Shown here: piece after piece, positions 6,035 through 16,524 of the stretch
Layout of the letters: every line of letters begins with the position of its first letter
How positions within the stretch are numbered: the first letter of the stretch is position 1
Assembly: GCF_014692495.1 (NCBI RefSeq)
Contig: NZ_JACOIJ010000015.1
Coordinates: forward strand, 1 to 64,000
Origin: Sphingobacterium litopenaei
GTDB taxonomy: Bacteria; Bacteroidota; Bacteroidia; Sphingobacteriales; Sphingobacteriaceae
Length of the DNA stretch: 64,000 nucleotides
Direction of reading: 5' to 3'
Program-made: the position numbers and the translations under genes
Notes under the pieces: model-generated
What the model was told of the DNA's origin: nothing
Seen by the model: only the letters and a program-made list of their open reading frames with translations
Database searches by the model: none

Positions 6035-7180
6035 TTAGGGGTTGTTAACCCATTTAACATTTAATTTCAATGGTTCTTGAATGATATTCAACTGCTTATC
6101 AAGTTTTAAATACTCTCTGTTTCTATAAAGATTTATTTCCTGACTATTATTCTGATAATTAACACCTGCGACATTAGATTTTCCCCAAGAAAATGGCCAA
6201 TTTGGTATGAGCTGCTTGGCCTCTGCTTGCCTTTTAAACACGAATTTATTATTTCTTTTCTCAGCGATTAAAACAGCATTGTTTGAAAAAAGCACTAACT
6301 TATCATTTAATATTATCCCAGCATTAAAACCATTAATTCTCCAGTCATTAGGAACATTATCTATAAAATTATCCCATGAAAGTATCTCTTTAACTTTCAT
6401 ATTCCTTTTGTTAACAACATAAATCTTATTTGAAGTTTTTATAAACCATGTATTGCCATTATCAATGAAAGACCAAGTACCAGTTTGATCGGAAATTTTA
6501 GGGTCATTAAAGACATGGTTTCGTTGAATAATATTGATGAGGTTTCCACCATTCACCTCATAGATAGTAGAATCCATGAGATAGTAGGTATTATCATTAT
6601 TTTCCCATGATACTTGAGGTGTCAACCAGAGGGCATTTCTAATAAATTTTTCATTATCTATTTCTCCATTGAAGATAGACACATAATCAAGTTTATCATT
6701 TTCTTTAGGGCTTAGGTCTCCTTCAATAAAAAACTTCGCATGTACTGCATCATGTTTTCTCAAGCGTGCAGCAACAGATACGGCATGCCAGTGATTTGAA
6801 ACTACGAATACGGTATCGCCTTTTTGAATAATGTTCGATCCATATTCATCCTTCAGCACACGACTAAACACATAATTCTGAACAGTTGTTTTTGCATTTT
6901 CCTCTTTATATATCTTTGAGGGCTCAATGCCTAATTGAACTAATCCATTGTACATAACACTAGCCTCACAGATCGAAGACTTATGCGCACCACAACCACC
7001 AGAGACAATTATTTTATCTATATTTTGCACTTTATACAATCGATTAGCTATTTGTATTCGAGTAGCCAGAATTTCTGGATTGTCCGAACCTAGAACTAAC
7101 ATTATAGTCTTAGGGCTGGAAGCCATACTTACATGCAGAGAAAACAATATTAAAAGAAAGATAAATAATAGCTTGTTCAT
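6035..7180 (-). CDS. YdcF/ElyC-like (DUF218) secreted protein with an added C-terminal domain
   Basis: The 381-residue protein has a signal peptide (MNKLLFIFLLILFSLHVSMA). Residues about 22-165 form a DUF218/YdcF-type domain: TIMLVLGSDNP, DKIIVSGGCGAHKS, the ENAKTTVQNYVFS stretch and VFVVSNHWHAVSVAARLRKH. The function of this family is uncertain; members are tied to envelope polymer and lipid-carrier processes. Residues about 190-381 contain repeated short strands (SFIDNGNTWFIKTSNKIYVV, KLVLFSNNAVLI) that look like an incomplete propeller or hemopexin-like fold, which is unusual for DUF218. It starts 2 bp after the beta-helix gene. Confidence 0.7.
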   Translation of the reverse strand: MNKLLFIFLLILFSLHVSMASSPKTIMLVLGSDNPEILATRIQIANRLYKVQNIDKIIVSGGCGAHKSSICEASVMYNGLVQLGIEPSKIYKEENAKTTVQNYVFSRVLKDEYGSNIIQKGDTVFVVSNHWHAVSVAARLRKHDAVHAKFFIEGDLSPKENDKLDYVSIFNGEIDNEKFIRNALWLTPQVSWENNDNTYYLMDSTIYEVNGGNLINIIQRNHVFNDPKISDQTGTWSFIDNGNTWFIKTSNKIYVVNKRNMKVKEILSWDNFIDNVPNDWRINGFNAGIILNDKLVLFSNNAVLIAEKRNNKFVFKRQAEAKQLIPNWPFSWGKSNVAGVNYQNNSQEINLYRNREYLKLDKQLNIIQEPLKLNVKWVNNP

Positions 7181-7182
7181 CC

Positions 7183-8874
7183 TTACTTAACTTTATATCC
7201 CATTATCTTTAATTGTCTTTCAGCACCAAACATATCTTTAGTAATATGATCAGAAAATATTGGATTGAACGTACTAGCGTAAGCAGATAACCCTTCTTTA
7301 TCTACCCCCTTAACTAATGCTGGATTGTTTTGTCCTATAGGCATAAAATCACTATTGAGCATAGCACTAGGAACAAAAGAAGATCCAGCCTCTATAGTAC
7401 CTTGGTCGGAATAAACAGAAGTCATAATAACAGAATTTCTAATAGTTGGATTAGTAGCTGTTGCCTCAACAAAATTATCTACATCTTTAGACGTAGAGGC
7501 TTGTATATTACCGGCTACCAGAGAATTGTAAATTTCTAAATTATTCACCAGATTACGTCTATAAACTCCCCCTCCAGGTCCTGTGGATGTATTATTCACT
7601 ATAGTTGAACTAATTAAATAAACTGTAGTGCCACCGTATAGCATTACTCCGCCTCCACCATTGGCAGATGTTGACTTATTTCCCGAAATAATAGAATTGA
7701 TGACATAAGCCTTAGAATTCTCACGAACATACAAACCTGCACCATATGATGTATTAGAATTGTTCTTTATTTCACAGTTATATAATGTAATAGTGGCGTT
7801 AGGGTATCCATGAAGTCCTGCTGCCGTGCCTGATGCGGAGTTATTGTTAAACTGTGAGTTATAAGCGGTTAAATTACCATCAGCTAACCACATCCCTCCA
7901 CCATTATTTCCGCCTTTATTATCGTTAATTTTTACATTTCTAAATGTAATATCCGCATTATTAAACGCATAAATTCCAGCTCCATAACCTACAGTTCCTC
8001 CTGAGTTTGATGTTTTATTATCAACAACTTCTACATCATTTAATTCAACTTTGGCGTTTGCAATTAGCATTCCGCCACCCCAGCCGCGATTATATCGTAC
8101 ATCAGCTATTGTTACGTTACTTCCTCTATTGGTCGCATTCCCCCCTTTTATAATAATTCCGCTAATAGAAACTTTTGACTCGGCATCAAATGCTGCTGTA
8201 ATGGTTACCGTATGATAACAATTAACAGAAGCTGAGAGCTGTCCATCAAGAATTGTTTTATAAATACTAGGATTCGATTTAGAGGCAGAAGTAGCATTAG
8301 CTTCAAAGCCACCGATTAGGGTTAAATTTTTAGCAATTTCGAATGTATTATCCGCTTGGTTTGTTGCATCACCATTTCTAATTGTCTTACTTGGTTTATA
8401 TATACCCTCTGATAAATAGATGATACTATTAGTGGTAGATTTTTCCAAAGCTGTATTCAAATCTGTTGCATTAGCCCAAGATTTACCATCACCAGTTCCA
8501 TCAGGCTTTACATAAAATACGGGAGCTTTCCCGGTTTCCTGAACAACTAATACCTCACGCTCATTTTCAGCACCCATTTTCACCAGTATTATTCCCGAGC
8601 GCTCATCATCCTCATTAGCCAGGGTTGTAAATCCAACTTTATTTTTTCCTTTTTCAAAATTAGCACTATCCAGCGTAATCCACGAGGCCTCAGTACTAAC
8701 CTCAATATTTTGATTTGATAGGACATCAAAAGTGTAACGTTGTGATTTATTACTTACCTCCAAATAGGCATTTCCTATCATAAGCTTGCTTTCAAAAGTA
8801 TTATTTTCTTTTTTACAAGCTATGAAGAGTGAAACAAAGGCAATTATTAAGATTAAACAATTAATATTCTTCAT
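7183..8874 (-). CDS. BACON-domain lipoprotein with right-handed beta-helix
   Basis: The 563-residue lipoprotein has its lipobox at VSLFIACKKE (Cys20). Residues about 35-110 form a BACON domain (ISTEASWITL-like VSTEASWITLDSANFEKGKN, then ERSGIILVKM and VLVVQETGKAP), a module linked to carbohydrate or mucin binding in Bacteroidota. From VFYVKPDGTGDGKSWANATD onward comes a parallel beta-helix with about ten rungs of the type GGGMWLADGN, GAGLYVREN and NGGGGVMLYG. Such helices occur in pectinase-like enzymes and surface adhesins; no catalytic set can be assigned by eye. It overlaps the isomerase gene by ATGA. Confidence 0.82.
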   Translation of the reverse strand: MKNINCLILIIAFVSLFIACKKENNTFESKLMIGNAYLEVSNKSQRYTFDVLSNQNIEVSTEASWITLDSANFEKGKNKVGFTTLANEDDERSGIILVKMGAENEREVLVVQETGKAPVFYVKPDGTGDGKSWANATDLNTALEKSTTNSIIYLSEGIYKPSKTIRNGDATNQADNTFEIAKNLTLIGGFEANATSASKSNPSIYKTILDGQLSASVNCYHTVTITAAFDAESKVSISGIIIKGGNATNRGSNVTIADVRYNRGWGGGMLIANAKVELNDVEVVDNKTSNSGGTVGYGAGIYAFNNADITFRNVKINDNKGGNNGGGMWLADGNLTAYNSQFNNNSASGTAAGLHGYPNATITLYNCEIKNNSNTSYGAGLYVRENSKAYVINSIISGNKSTSANGGGGVMLYGGTTVYLISSTIVNNTSTGPGGGVYRRNLVNNLEIYNSLVAGNIQASTSKDVDNFVEATATNPTIRNSVIMTSVYSDQGTIEAGSSFVPSAMLNSDFMPIGQNNPALVKGVDKEGLSAYASTFNPIFSDHITKDMFGAERQLKIMGYKVK

Positions 8875-9821
8875 AATTCAATACGTTTGTTGTTAAGTTT
8901 ATAATTGTTATAATCAGCTTCTAAAAAATCATAACAATCTTTAAGTTCCTTTTCGTCAGTATATTTACATTCATACATAAATACACCTGTATAATTAATC
9001 TTCTCTAGTGCGGCAAATATTAGGTTCCAATTATTTTTACCTAATTTATTACATGGAAGATAATGGGCCTCGGAAAGTCCATCTCCGTCGGACACATGTA
9101 AAGTCTTGACACGGGATCCAAATCTTTCAATTAATAATTCGGAGTTCATAATATGGCACATATCTACGGCAAGTCCTACATCATCAGGAAAAAGAGAAAA
9201 CACGGTTTCACACTCAGCAATAGTGCGCATTAAGGGTCTTTCTCTTTCACCTACTGTCAGCTGCGGACCTAGCATGTTTTCAACCACCATTTGCATATTA
9301 TGACGGCGGGTTTCTGTGTTCAATTCAATTACCGATTTCACCAACTGTGAGATCCTTAATTCTCGTTCATTGTTTCCTAAATAATACGAAGGATGAAAAA
9401 GAATAATTTGGGGCTTCAAAGCAGAGAGCACCTTAATTAACTCAATATGTGTCTGTACCACTGCGGTTCTCTGAGATTCTGTTATTTGCGATAAATCAAT
9501 CTTTTGTGAGAAAGGCATATGAATAGACCATACTTTGACACCTGTAGCATCTAGTATCGTTTTTAAACTGTCTATTTTTACTTTCCAATAATCTTGATCA
9601 TACTTTAAACTTAGGTCCTTGTTAAGTAAAGATCCTATATTAGATAGTTCAATGTAACGGATTCCTAAAGACTTAGCATAAAGCATTTTCTCTTTGGTAA
9701 TTGCCTGTATATTTACGGAATATCCAATTGGCATTGAGGAGGGTCTTACCTCTGCAAAAAGCAGTGATAAAGACATCGTAAATAATGTAATAAAAACTAG
9801 AAAAAGCTTGAACGTTCTCAT
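8871..9821 (-). CDS. Secreted sugar phosphate isomerase/epimerase (AP endonuclease 2-like TIM barrel)
   Basis: The 316-residue protein has a signal peptide (ending LSLLFAEV) and a xylose isomerase-like TIM barrel. Characteristic strands are SLGIRYIELS, KVWSIHMPF, PQIILFHPSYY, MQMVVENML, VGLAVDMCH, RVKTLHVSDGDG and TGVFMYECKY. The Glu of VVEN, Asp/His of VDMCH, His of LHVSD and Glu of YECKY occupy the usual metal-binding positions. Periplasmic members often occur in glycan loci, as isomerases, epimerases or 3-keto-sugar enzymes. The substrate is not predictable from this. It starts 1 bp after SusD. Confidence 0.8.
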   Translation of the reverse strand: MRTFKLFLVFITLFTMSLSLLFAEVRPSSMPIGYSVNIQAITKEKMLYAKSLGIRYIELSNIGSLLNKDLSLKYDQDYWKVKIDSLKTILDATGVKVWSIHMPFSQKIDLSQITESQRTAVVQTHIELIKVLSALKPQIILFHPSYYLGNNERELRISQLVKSVIELNTETRRHNMQMVVENMLGPQLTVGERERPLMRTIAECETVFSLFPDDVGLAVDMCHIMNSELLIERFGSRVKTLHVSDGDGLSEAHYLPCNKLGKNNWNLIFAALEKINYTGVFMYECKYTDEKELKDCYDFLEADYNNYKLNNKRIEL

Positions 9822-9822
9822 A

Positions 9823-11589
9823 TTACCAATTTGGATTTTGCACTAAATTCTTATTAAGTAATAAATCCTCAGAAGGTATTGGTGCTAAATAGTCTTTTTC
9901 TTCATCAAATTTCCCTCCAGTTGGGAATGGATCGATATTTCCCGAATTTGCATTTTGCGCTCCAGTGAGTGGATTTCGTAATGTTCGTTGTAAAATGTTT
10001 ACTAAAGAAGTTACAGAAGAAGGCGCACCTGCTGTAGATCCCGTATGTAAGAATACATCAGCATTACCGTCTCCGTTAAAATCATGACTTCCAACACCTG
10101 AGAAATAAATACCCACCATCGGCTGTTCAATCTTTTTGCCTGCTTTCCAGCGCATCAAATCATCCCAACGAAATCCTTCATTGAATAGCTCAGCGCGGCG
10201 TTCACGACGAATTTCCAAAATCACTCCTTTATTGGGACCCTGATCAACATTTGTGTACATATTTTCCAAATAGGGATCAGGATTTGCGTTGGCATTTACT
10301 AAACTCAAATTCGGCATCCCTGCGCGTGCTCTTAATTTATTGATTGATAAATCGAGGTCAGCTTGAGTAATGGTGCCCAATTCGGCTTTTGCTTCTGCGT
10401 AAACCAATAAGGCCTCTGCGTATCTAAATAATATAATGTCAAAGAAAGATCCAGAAGTTGCCCACTGTGAATTATCCGGAAGAGCTTTTATCAGTCTATA
10501 TCCAGTTGTTGTGATAGATAAATTCACGGGTTCTCTTGTAGTTTTTCCTGTTACCTTAAAATCAGGACCTGCGGTAATCTGCGTTAACCGTGGATCTCTA
10601 TTTTGCATCTCTTGAAAGAAGCTATAGGTTTGATATCCTGGCCTATCGGTAAAACGCGATCCATCACTCATTAAGAAACTATTTACAAAGTCTTTAGTTA
10701 TACCGTATGAGCCTTGGGTAGCGGAAGTAAAAGAACTTCCCAATGAATGTACGCGCTTTCCTGTTTCATAATCAATGGCCAAAATAGTTTCTATATCATT
10801 TTGACTGTTTCTTCCAAAAAGATTTCGGTATGCAGCCTCACTTCCTCCTTCAGTAAACAGGGTATAGGCACCAGAATTTATTAATTGTTGTGCTGCCTGC
10901 TGGGCTAAAGTTAGATACTCTTGATATCCAGCTATGCCGTGATACTTTCTATAGGTTCCCTCAAATAATGCAATTCGTGCCTTCAATAACATTGCTGTGT
11001 AGCGAGTCACTAAGTTTACTTGTTTCTCAGCCGGAATATTTTCAATTGCATAATCCAGATCTGCCATCACCGAATCCATTACTAATATGCGAGAATCACG
11101 ACCTTTATAAAGGGCTGGATCCTTAGCGTCCAGAACAGTACTATACCAGGGAACATCTCCAAAAGTTTTCACTTTATCATAGTAAAAGTAGGCCCTAAAA
11201 AAGCGCGCTATACCACTAAATTTTGCTTTTGCGGCTTGGTCATCGGCTTTGTGGTAATTACTTAAAAAATAATTAATCATCCTTAAGTTACCCCATGCCC
11301 AGCCCCCAGATCCGCTACCCACAGGAACTATCCTGCTACCACGAATTTTTGTACTGGGATTTAGTGGCACCAAGTTATCTGAACCAGCATCCTCTGTATA
11401 AATGCTAAAGTCTGGCAATATTGCATATAATGCATTTGATGCAACTTCAAGATCCTTAGCCGTATTAAAGAAAAAAGGTGCCTCCACTTTATCTTTAGAG
11501 GATCTATCTAAAAAATCATCGTCACAAGAACTCAAAAACGACAATACTACTAGAATAATTATGTTTATATATAGAATCGAAATCTTCAT
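9823..11589 (-). CDS. SusD/RagB family nutrient-binding lipoprotein
   Basis: The 588-residue lipoprotein has its lipobox at LSFLSSCDDDFLDR (Cys22), an N-terminal helical SusD-like segment (FFNTAKDLEVASNALYAILP) and TPR-like helices (FSGIARFFRAYFYYDKVKTF). The C-terminal SusD signature region is LFRYAEALLVYAEAKAEL then EIRRERRAELFNEGFRWDDL. It caps the SusC barrel on the outer surface and binds the glycan. It begins 12 bp after SusC. The tail ends KNLVQNPNW as is common. Confidence 0.96.
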   Translation of the reverse strand: MKISILYINIIILVVLSFLSSCDDDFLDRSSKDKVEAPFFFNTAKDLEVASNALYAILPDFSIYTEDAGSDNLVPLNPSTKIRGSRIVPVGSGSGGWAWGNLRMINYFLSNYHKADDQAAKAKFSGIARFFRAYFYYDKVKTFGDVPWYSTVLDAKDPALYKGRDSRILVMDSVMADLDYAIENIPAEKQVNLVTRYTAMLLKARIALFEGTYRKYHGIAGYQEYLTLAQQAAQQLINSGAYTLFTEGGSEAAYRNLFGRNSQNDIETILAIDYETGKRVHSLGSSFTSATQGSYGITKDFVNSFLMSDGSRFTDRPGYQTYSFFQEMQNRDPRLTQITAGPDFKVTGKTTREPVNLSITTTGYRLIKALPDNSQWATSGSFFDIILFRYAEALLVYAEAKAELGTITQADLDLSINKLRARAGMPNLSLVNANANPDPYLENMYTNVDQGPNKGVILEIRRERRAELFNEGFRWDDLMRWKAGKKIEQPMVGIYFSGVGSHDFNGDGNADVFLHTGSTAGAPSSVTSLVNILQRTLRNPLTGAQNANSGNIDPFPTGGKFDEEKDYLAPIPSEDLLLNKNLVQNPNW

Positions 11590-11601
11590 TTTACACCTGT
11601 T

Positions 11602-14600
11602 TTATAAATCCAATATTAAACCAAAAGAATAAGTCTTACCCATAGGATAAACACGCTGATCTCCTCTATCATCTGCCGTAGCTGGTGAAGATAGGTTAAT
11701 AGCAGAGCCTGCTTGTTCAGGATCAATATATTTGGTTAATCCTCCAAAAGTCCATGTGAAAATATTTTCCCCACTAAAAAATAGCCTTAGCTTTTCTATT
11801 TTGACCTTGCGTGTCATTTCTTGTGGCAAAGAATAACCTACAGTAAGATTTTTAGCGCGAATAAAACCCACATTAGTTAGGTAGTAATCATTGATTTGAT
11901 ACAAAGATCTATTACTTTGCAGTGAAGAATATCCTCTATATATCTGCGGATAGGTATTTGTTTTATTATCAGGAGTCCAAGCATTATCCACCAAATCTTT
12001 CCTCAAGAAGGATAAGTAAGGTCTTTGATAAGTTCCCCAGTACAGCTCACCAGTAGGGTACCAATCTTGTCTAGCAACTCCTGATAAGGCCACAGAGAAG
12101 TCTAAATTTTTCCAGCTTGCACTTAAATTAAGTCCAAATGGAAACCTTGGTGTAGCGTTACCAATGCGCTCTAAGTCTCCATGATTATCTAGCGTATTCT
12201 CGCCATTATCAATTTTTCCATCACCATTTAAATCTAAATATTTTACATCCCCACCACGCAGGTAATTCCATTCACTATTTTGCACTACGTTAAAAATGTC
12301 ACCATATACTCGAGCCAGTGAAGTGGCTGGGTTAGTAAATGTACTTTGATATGCTGCCGCTTCTTCATCAGACTGGAATTGTCCAGCCACACGATAGCCC
12401 CAAATTTCACCTAGTCTCTGGCCTTCATAGTAAGAACTTAACAATCCGTTAGGGTTATTGTATTTAGTGATGATACCTTTGAAATTGGAAACATTTGCCG
12501 ATACGCGGAATTTCAATGGGGAGCTTAGCACATCAAAACTATTCTGGTAGGAAATATTCAGCTCATAGCCTTCATTGCGCAGACCTGCGTAATTCTCCTT
12601 AGGCTCACTAGCACCAAATACTGCAGGCAATGGCTCTCCAGGAAGATACATCCCCTCTACATTCTTACGGTATACATCCAAATTCAAGAATAACTTATTA
12701 TTTAGCAAACCAATATCAGCTCCAAAATTCAAGCTTCTAGTGGTTTCCCAGGTCACTACACTAGGCAGTGGTCCAGGCATCTGTGCTATTGTTAATGGGT
12801 TTCCTTGATTTAACCAATTATTAGATCGCGTTACGTTCATCAGCTCTTTGAACGTATTTACATCTACAGTTTGGTTACCCAATTTACCATATGATGTTCT
12901 AAGTTTAAACGAGGAAACATAAGGCCTTAGGTTTTGCCAAAAATTCTCCCTATCCATTTGCCAACCTAGCGATACGGAGGGGAAGAATCCCCAACGGCTA
13001 TCTTGAGGAAAACGTGAAGAACCGTCATAGCGTCCATTCATTTCAAGGAGATACTTATTATCATAATCATAATTGAAGCGCCCAAAAAATCCTCTCACAG
13101 CCCAATCCATTGCCGAGCCCGAAATATTATTCATGGTAGTAGCTAAAGCAAGATTGGAGAGATCTTCTAACAACAAATCATCGGCAGTTACCTCTACGCG
13201 ATCTCTGTTAAATTGTTCTTGGTTAAAACCTGCCAGCAATTTAAAATTATGTTTTGAATCTAATTTTAGGTTATAGGTAGCAAAAGCATTTAATGCATTA
13301 TATTTATCTTTCCAGCGATACTCTGTTAATCGGTTAAGCCCCTCTACGGTATAGTTTAATTTGTTACCTTTTAAATATTCAAATGGGTTTAAGCGTAGTG
13401 TTCTGCCTGTATTATCAATACGATTACTATAATCAAAATTTAACACTAATCCTTTAACAGGCTTAGCTACTGCACGAAAAGTATTGGTAAATTCTTCTGT
13501 AGTAAATACACGCCAAGAGTTCCCAGCAAATAATCCTGCATTACCACCTTGTCCACCCGTACCAGTACCAATATCTGCAGGAATGCCATCAACACTCACG
13601 GGGTAGAAGGCCATTAAATTGTACCAAGTCGTTGTACTCCATAAACCGCCGAATCCGTTTGAAAAACCACCATAATCTTTATCACGCTCGTTTATGAACT
13701 GCGTGTTGGCAGACAATTCTAGCCAGTCGTTAGGACGGAATACAATATTCGATTTAAAGTTCTGACGTTCTATGCCTGCATCTTTATTAATATTATTAAT
13801 ACTTTGTCTGTCATAAACCCTTCCTGAGAAATAAGCAGTTAATTTCTCCGATCCCCCTGATACCGAGACATTGTGGAAATTTGACAATTGGTTCTTACGA
13901 AATAATTCATCCCACCAATTGGTCTTATAGAAGAATTTATTTGTTCCATCAGCTTGCAATTCATGAAATGGTGAAATTTGTCCATCAGCAACCATTCTAA
14001 TTGTTTCCCAGTCCATAGCATTATACTGACTATAGCTACTACCATTATATCCATAAAGGGCTGCATCTACAGTTTTTGCGTACACATACGGATCGGTAAT
14101 AAAATCAGTCCTTGCAGCTGGAGATGTCCAAGCAAAATTATTAGAATAGTTAATGGATGTTACACCTGACTTTCCGGTTTTTGTTGTAATAAGTATTACC
14201 CCGAAAGCTCCACGCGCTCCATATATCGCTGCTGAAGCGGCATCTTTTAATACGGTCACCGACTCTATATCATTTGGATTAACACGTGTTATATTACCTT
14301 CAATTCCGTCAATTAATACAAGTGGACCTCCACCATTAATGGAGTTAAATCCACGTACATTAATATCTGGCGTTTCCGATGGGTCTCCATTATTAATCTG
14401 AATATTTAGTCCTGGCATTAACCCTTGCAGAGCCGTTGCTATATTAGCATCAGGTCTAAGTGCTATGTCTGAGGCATTGACTTGTGAAACAGCACCCGTC
14501 AAGTTAGCCTTCTTTTGGACACCATATCCAACGATTACCACTTCCTGTAGATCACTTGACTTAGCATTTAGCATTACATTTACAGGCTGGCCAGCGAGAT

Positions 14601-15180
14601 AAGCAATAGTTTTATCTTCGTATCCCATGGCAGTGATTATCACCTGACCTTCTCTTTGAATTACTTTAAGGGAGAAAGATCCATCTTCTGCTGTCGCTGT
14701 TGCGGCATTACTGTTTACAATTCTTACAGAAGCTCCTACCAATGGACTGCCATCATCGCCCACAACTTTTCCTTGAAGCAACATTTGTTGCCCTTGATTT
14801 ATAGAAGAGTTCGCCGTGATCTCCGGTGCTTTTCTTATCAGCACGGTCTTATTTTGAACACTATATACAAGACCACGTGGGCTTAAACAATGGTCCAATA
14901 CGGCTTGTAGATCAGCATTTTTCATATGCAGATCAATTTTTCCGACATTTTTTACCTCAGAGCTATTAAATAGAAAGTCCAAATCCGTTTGTTTTTGAAC
15001 TATATTAAGTACATCTGAGAGTTCTGCTTTTGATACCGAAATATTTATTTTTTGCGCAAACACATTAGCTTGAGTTTGTATAAATAATCCGAATACGAAA
15101 AATGAAATGAATTTCATCATAAGTACACATTTAAACAATTGTGGGTGGGTCCGCACAATTGAACTAATATTTTTATACAT
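11602..15180 (-). CDS. SusC/RagA family TonB-linked outer-membrane transporter
   Basis: The protein is about 1190 residues. I prefer the ATG at 15180 (MYKNISSIVRTHPQLFKCVL), which gives a normal signal region ending TQANVFAQ; an in-frame ATG at 15213 exists. Order of domains: STN/secretin-TonB short domain (INISVSKAELSDVLNIVQKQ), carboxypeptidase D-like domain (VGDDGSPLVGASVRI), TonB box and plug (VIVGYGVQKKANLTGA, VTVLKDAASAAIYGARGAFG), then a barrel ending YSFGLILDL. The STN domain with the upstream sigma/FecR pair indicates trans-envelope signalling: substrate binding in the barrel is relayed through STN to FecR. Confidence 0.95.
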   Translation of the reverse strand: MYKNISSIVRTHPQLFKCVLMMKFISFFVFGLFIQTQANVFAQKINISVSKAELSDVLNIVQKQTDLDFLFNSSEVKNVGKIDLHMKNADLQAVLDHCLSPRGLVYSVQNKTVLIRKAPEITANSSINQGQQMLLQGKVVGDDGSPLVGASVRIVNSNAATATAEDGSFSLKVIQREGQVIITAMGYEDKTIAYLAGQPVNVMLNAKSSDLQEVVIVGYGVQKKANLTGAVSQVNASDIALRPDANIATALQGLMPGLNIQINNGDPSETPDINVRGFNSINGGGPLVLIDGIEGNITRVNPNDIESVTVLKDAASAAIYGARGAFGVILITTKTGKSGVTSINYSNNFAWTSPAARTDFITDPYVYAKTVDAALYGYNGSSYSQYNAMDWETIRMVADGQISPFHELQADGTNKFFYKTNWWDELFRKNQLSNFHNVSVSGGSEKLTAYFSGRVYDRQSINNINKDAGIERQNFKSNIVFRPNDWLELSANTQFINERDKDYGGFSNGFGGLWSTTTWYNLMAFYPVSVDGIPADIGTGTGGQGGNAGLFAGNSWRVFTTEEFTNTFRAVAKPVKGLVLNFDYSNRIDNTGRTLRLNPFEYLKGNKLNYTVEGLNRLTEYRWKDKYNALNAFATYNLKLDSKHNFKLLAGFNQEQFNRDRVEVTADDLLLEDLSNLALATTMNNISGSAMDWAVRGFFGRFNYDYDNKYLLEMNGRYDGSSRFPQDSRWGFFPSVSLGWQMDRENFWQNLRPYVSSFKLRTSYGKLGNQTVDVNTFKELMNVTRSNNWLNQGNPLTIAQMPGPLPSVVTWETTRSLNFGADIGLLNNKLFLNLDVYRKNVEGMYLPGEPLPAVFGASEPKENYAGLRNEGYELNISYQNSFDVLSSPLKFRVSANVSNFKGIITKYNNPNGLLSSYYEGQRLGEIWGYRVAGQFQSDEEAAAYQSTFTNPATSLARVYGDIFNVVQNSEWNYLRGGDVKYLDLNGDGKIDNGENTLDNHGDLERIGNATPRFPFGLNLSASWKNLDFSVALSGVARQDWYPTGELYWGTYQRPYLSFLRKDLVDNAWTPDNKTNTYPQIYRGYSSLQSNRSLYQINDYYLTNVGFIRAKNLTVGYSLPQEMTRKVKIEKLRLFFSGENIFTWTFGGLTKYIDPEQAGSAINLSSPATADDRGDQRVYPMGKTYSFGLILDL

Positions 15181-15239
15181 TTGGTTATATTTGGTTTTAT
15201 AAGTTACACACAATTTTATTGGCCAAGTATTATATTCTT

Positions 15240-15266
15240 AAGGGGTAGTATTGCAGTACTGCCCTT
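15240..15266 (-). terminator. Hairpin between fecR and susC
   Basis: AAGGG (15240-15244) with AGTA (from 15247) pairs imperfectly with TACT and CCCTT (ending 15266). It lies between the fecR gene and susC. It could partly terminate the regulator transcript or separate it from the susC message. Confidence 0.4.
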
Positions 15267-15290
15267 TAAAAAATTTTAGGTAATCTATCT

Positions 15291-16481
15291 CTACTTCATC
15301 ACCTTCACCCTCCCCTCTTGTAATTCAAAATGCAAATCAGAGACCTCCTGTATTGCTGTTAAAACATCTTTAAGTTGCTTTGTTCTTTTTATGCTTCCTG
15401 TGAATTTATCTTTAAGGTTAGTTGCCACTTGGACATCTTCTATATAATACCACTTGGAGAGTTCATTCAAGATGGATTCAATCGACTGATCATGAAACCT
15501 AAATACGCCCTCACGCCATGCTAGTATCTGATTTAGATCAACATTACTATCGACCCGGATTGCAGACCGAGCACCTACTGTTGCCTTTTGGCCTGGCTTA
15601 ATAACGGTTTGATCAATGCTTGTATTTACCGCAATGGATCCACTTATTAATGTTGCCTGAACTTCCTTATCTTGATCATATGCAGATAAATTGAATACTG
15701 TTCCTAAGACATTGATTTGTGCATCTTTCACCTGGACAATAAAGGGGGTATTTTTGTTATGCGCTACCTGAAAGAATCCCTCTCCTTTGAGCAATACATT
15801 CCGATCCTTAATACCATAACTGGAAGAAATATTTATACTAGATCCCGAGTTAAGATGCACGGTGGATTTATCAGGCAGGGTCAACTTTAGTGTAGATCCT
15901 TTTTTGGCGGCAAACATATGAAAGCTATTCAAATCGAAGTCTGCCGAGCCTGCTTCATTATGTATAGTCAGCTCGTTTTCTGCAACACGAACAATAGATA
16001 AACCTCTATGGGAAATACTATCATCAGGCAAAAAATCTAGGTCTAAAGTTCTCCCGTCAGCAAATTGAATATTACTACTGTTACTAGCTAGGGCTTTAGT
16101 ATTATCCTTGGATAAGCTTTCAAGAGCAGACTTATTGGTTTCTATACCGGAATCATGAGCTATATGATTCAGAATGAAATAAGAGAAAATAAAGAGCACA
16201 GCCACAGCAGCTGCAACTTTATAATACAACACCTTATTGGACTTTTGAATAGAAAATACTTTCTGCTTTTCTATATCATCTATTTTGCTTGAAATACGAT
16301 TAAAGACATCTTCTTTAGCAAAAGAGTCAGCTGCATTGTCCTGACCACTATCGGCATAGAGACTAAGAAGTAACTGGGCATCAATATCTTCTAGAGCCTT
16401 ATGAAATTCCTCAAATTCTTCCGCCGTTAATGCGTTATTACAATGTTTCTTATATAATATTTTAAGTCTTTGCTCGTCCAA
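15291..16481 (-). CDS. FecR-family anti-sigma factor with DUF4974
   Basis: The 396-residue inner-membrane regulator has an N-terminal cytoplasmic region of about 85 residues that binds sigma. One transmembrane helix follows (VLYYKVAAAVAVLFIFSYFI, about residues 84-104), then a periplasmic FecR domain (LPDKSTVHLNSGSSINISSS, VLLKGEGFFQVAHNKNTPFI, VLGTVFNLSAYD). A C-terminal DUF4974 domain (FRFHDQSIESILNELSKWY) completes it. It holds the sigma factor encoded immediately upstream until SusC signals substrate. Confidence 0.95.
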   Translation of the reverse strand: MDEQRLKILYKKHCNNALTAEEFEEFHKALEDIDAQLLLSLYADSGQDNAADSFAKEDVFNRISSKIDDIEKQKVFSIQKSNKVLYYKVAAAVAVLFIFSYFILNHIAHDSGIETNKSALESLSKDNTKALASNSSNIQFADGRTLDLDFLPDDSISHRGLSIVRVAENELTIHNEAGSADFDLNSFHMFAAKKGSTLKLTLPDKSTVHLNSGSSINISSSYGIKDRNVLLKGEGFFQVAHNKNTPFIVQVKDAQINVLGTVFNLSAYDQDKEVQATLISGSIAVNTSIDQTVIKPGQKATVGARSAIRVDSNVDLNQILAWREGVFRFHDQSIESILNELSKWYYIEDVQVATNLKDKFTGSIKRTKQLKDVLTAIQEVSDLHFELQEGRVKVMK

Positions 16482-16524
16482 TGTACCGTCTTTTTATACA
16501 GTACACATAACTAAGGGTATAGTA

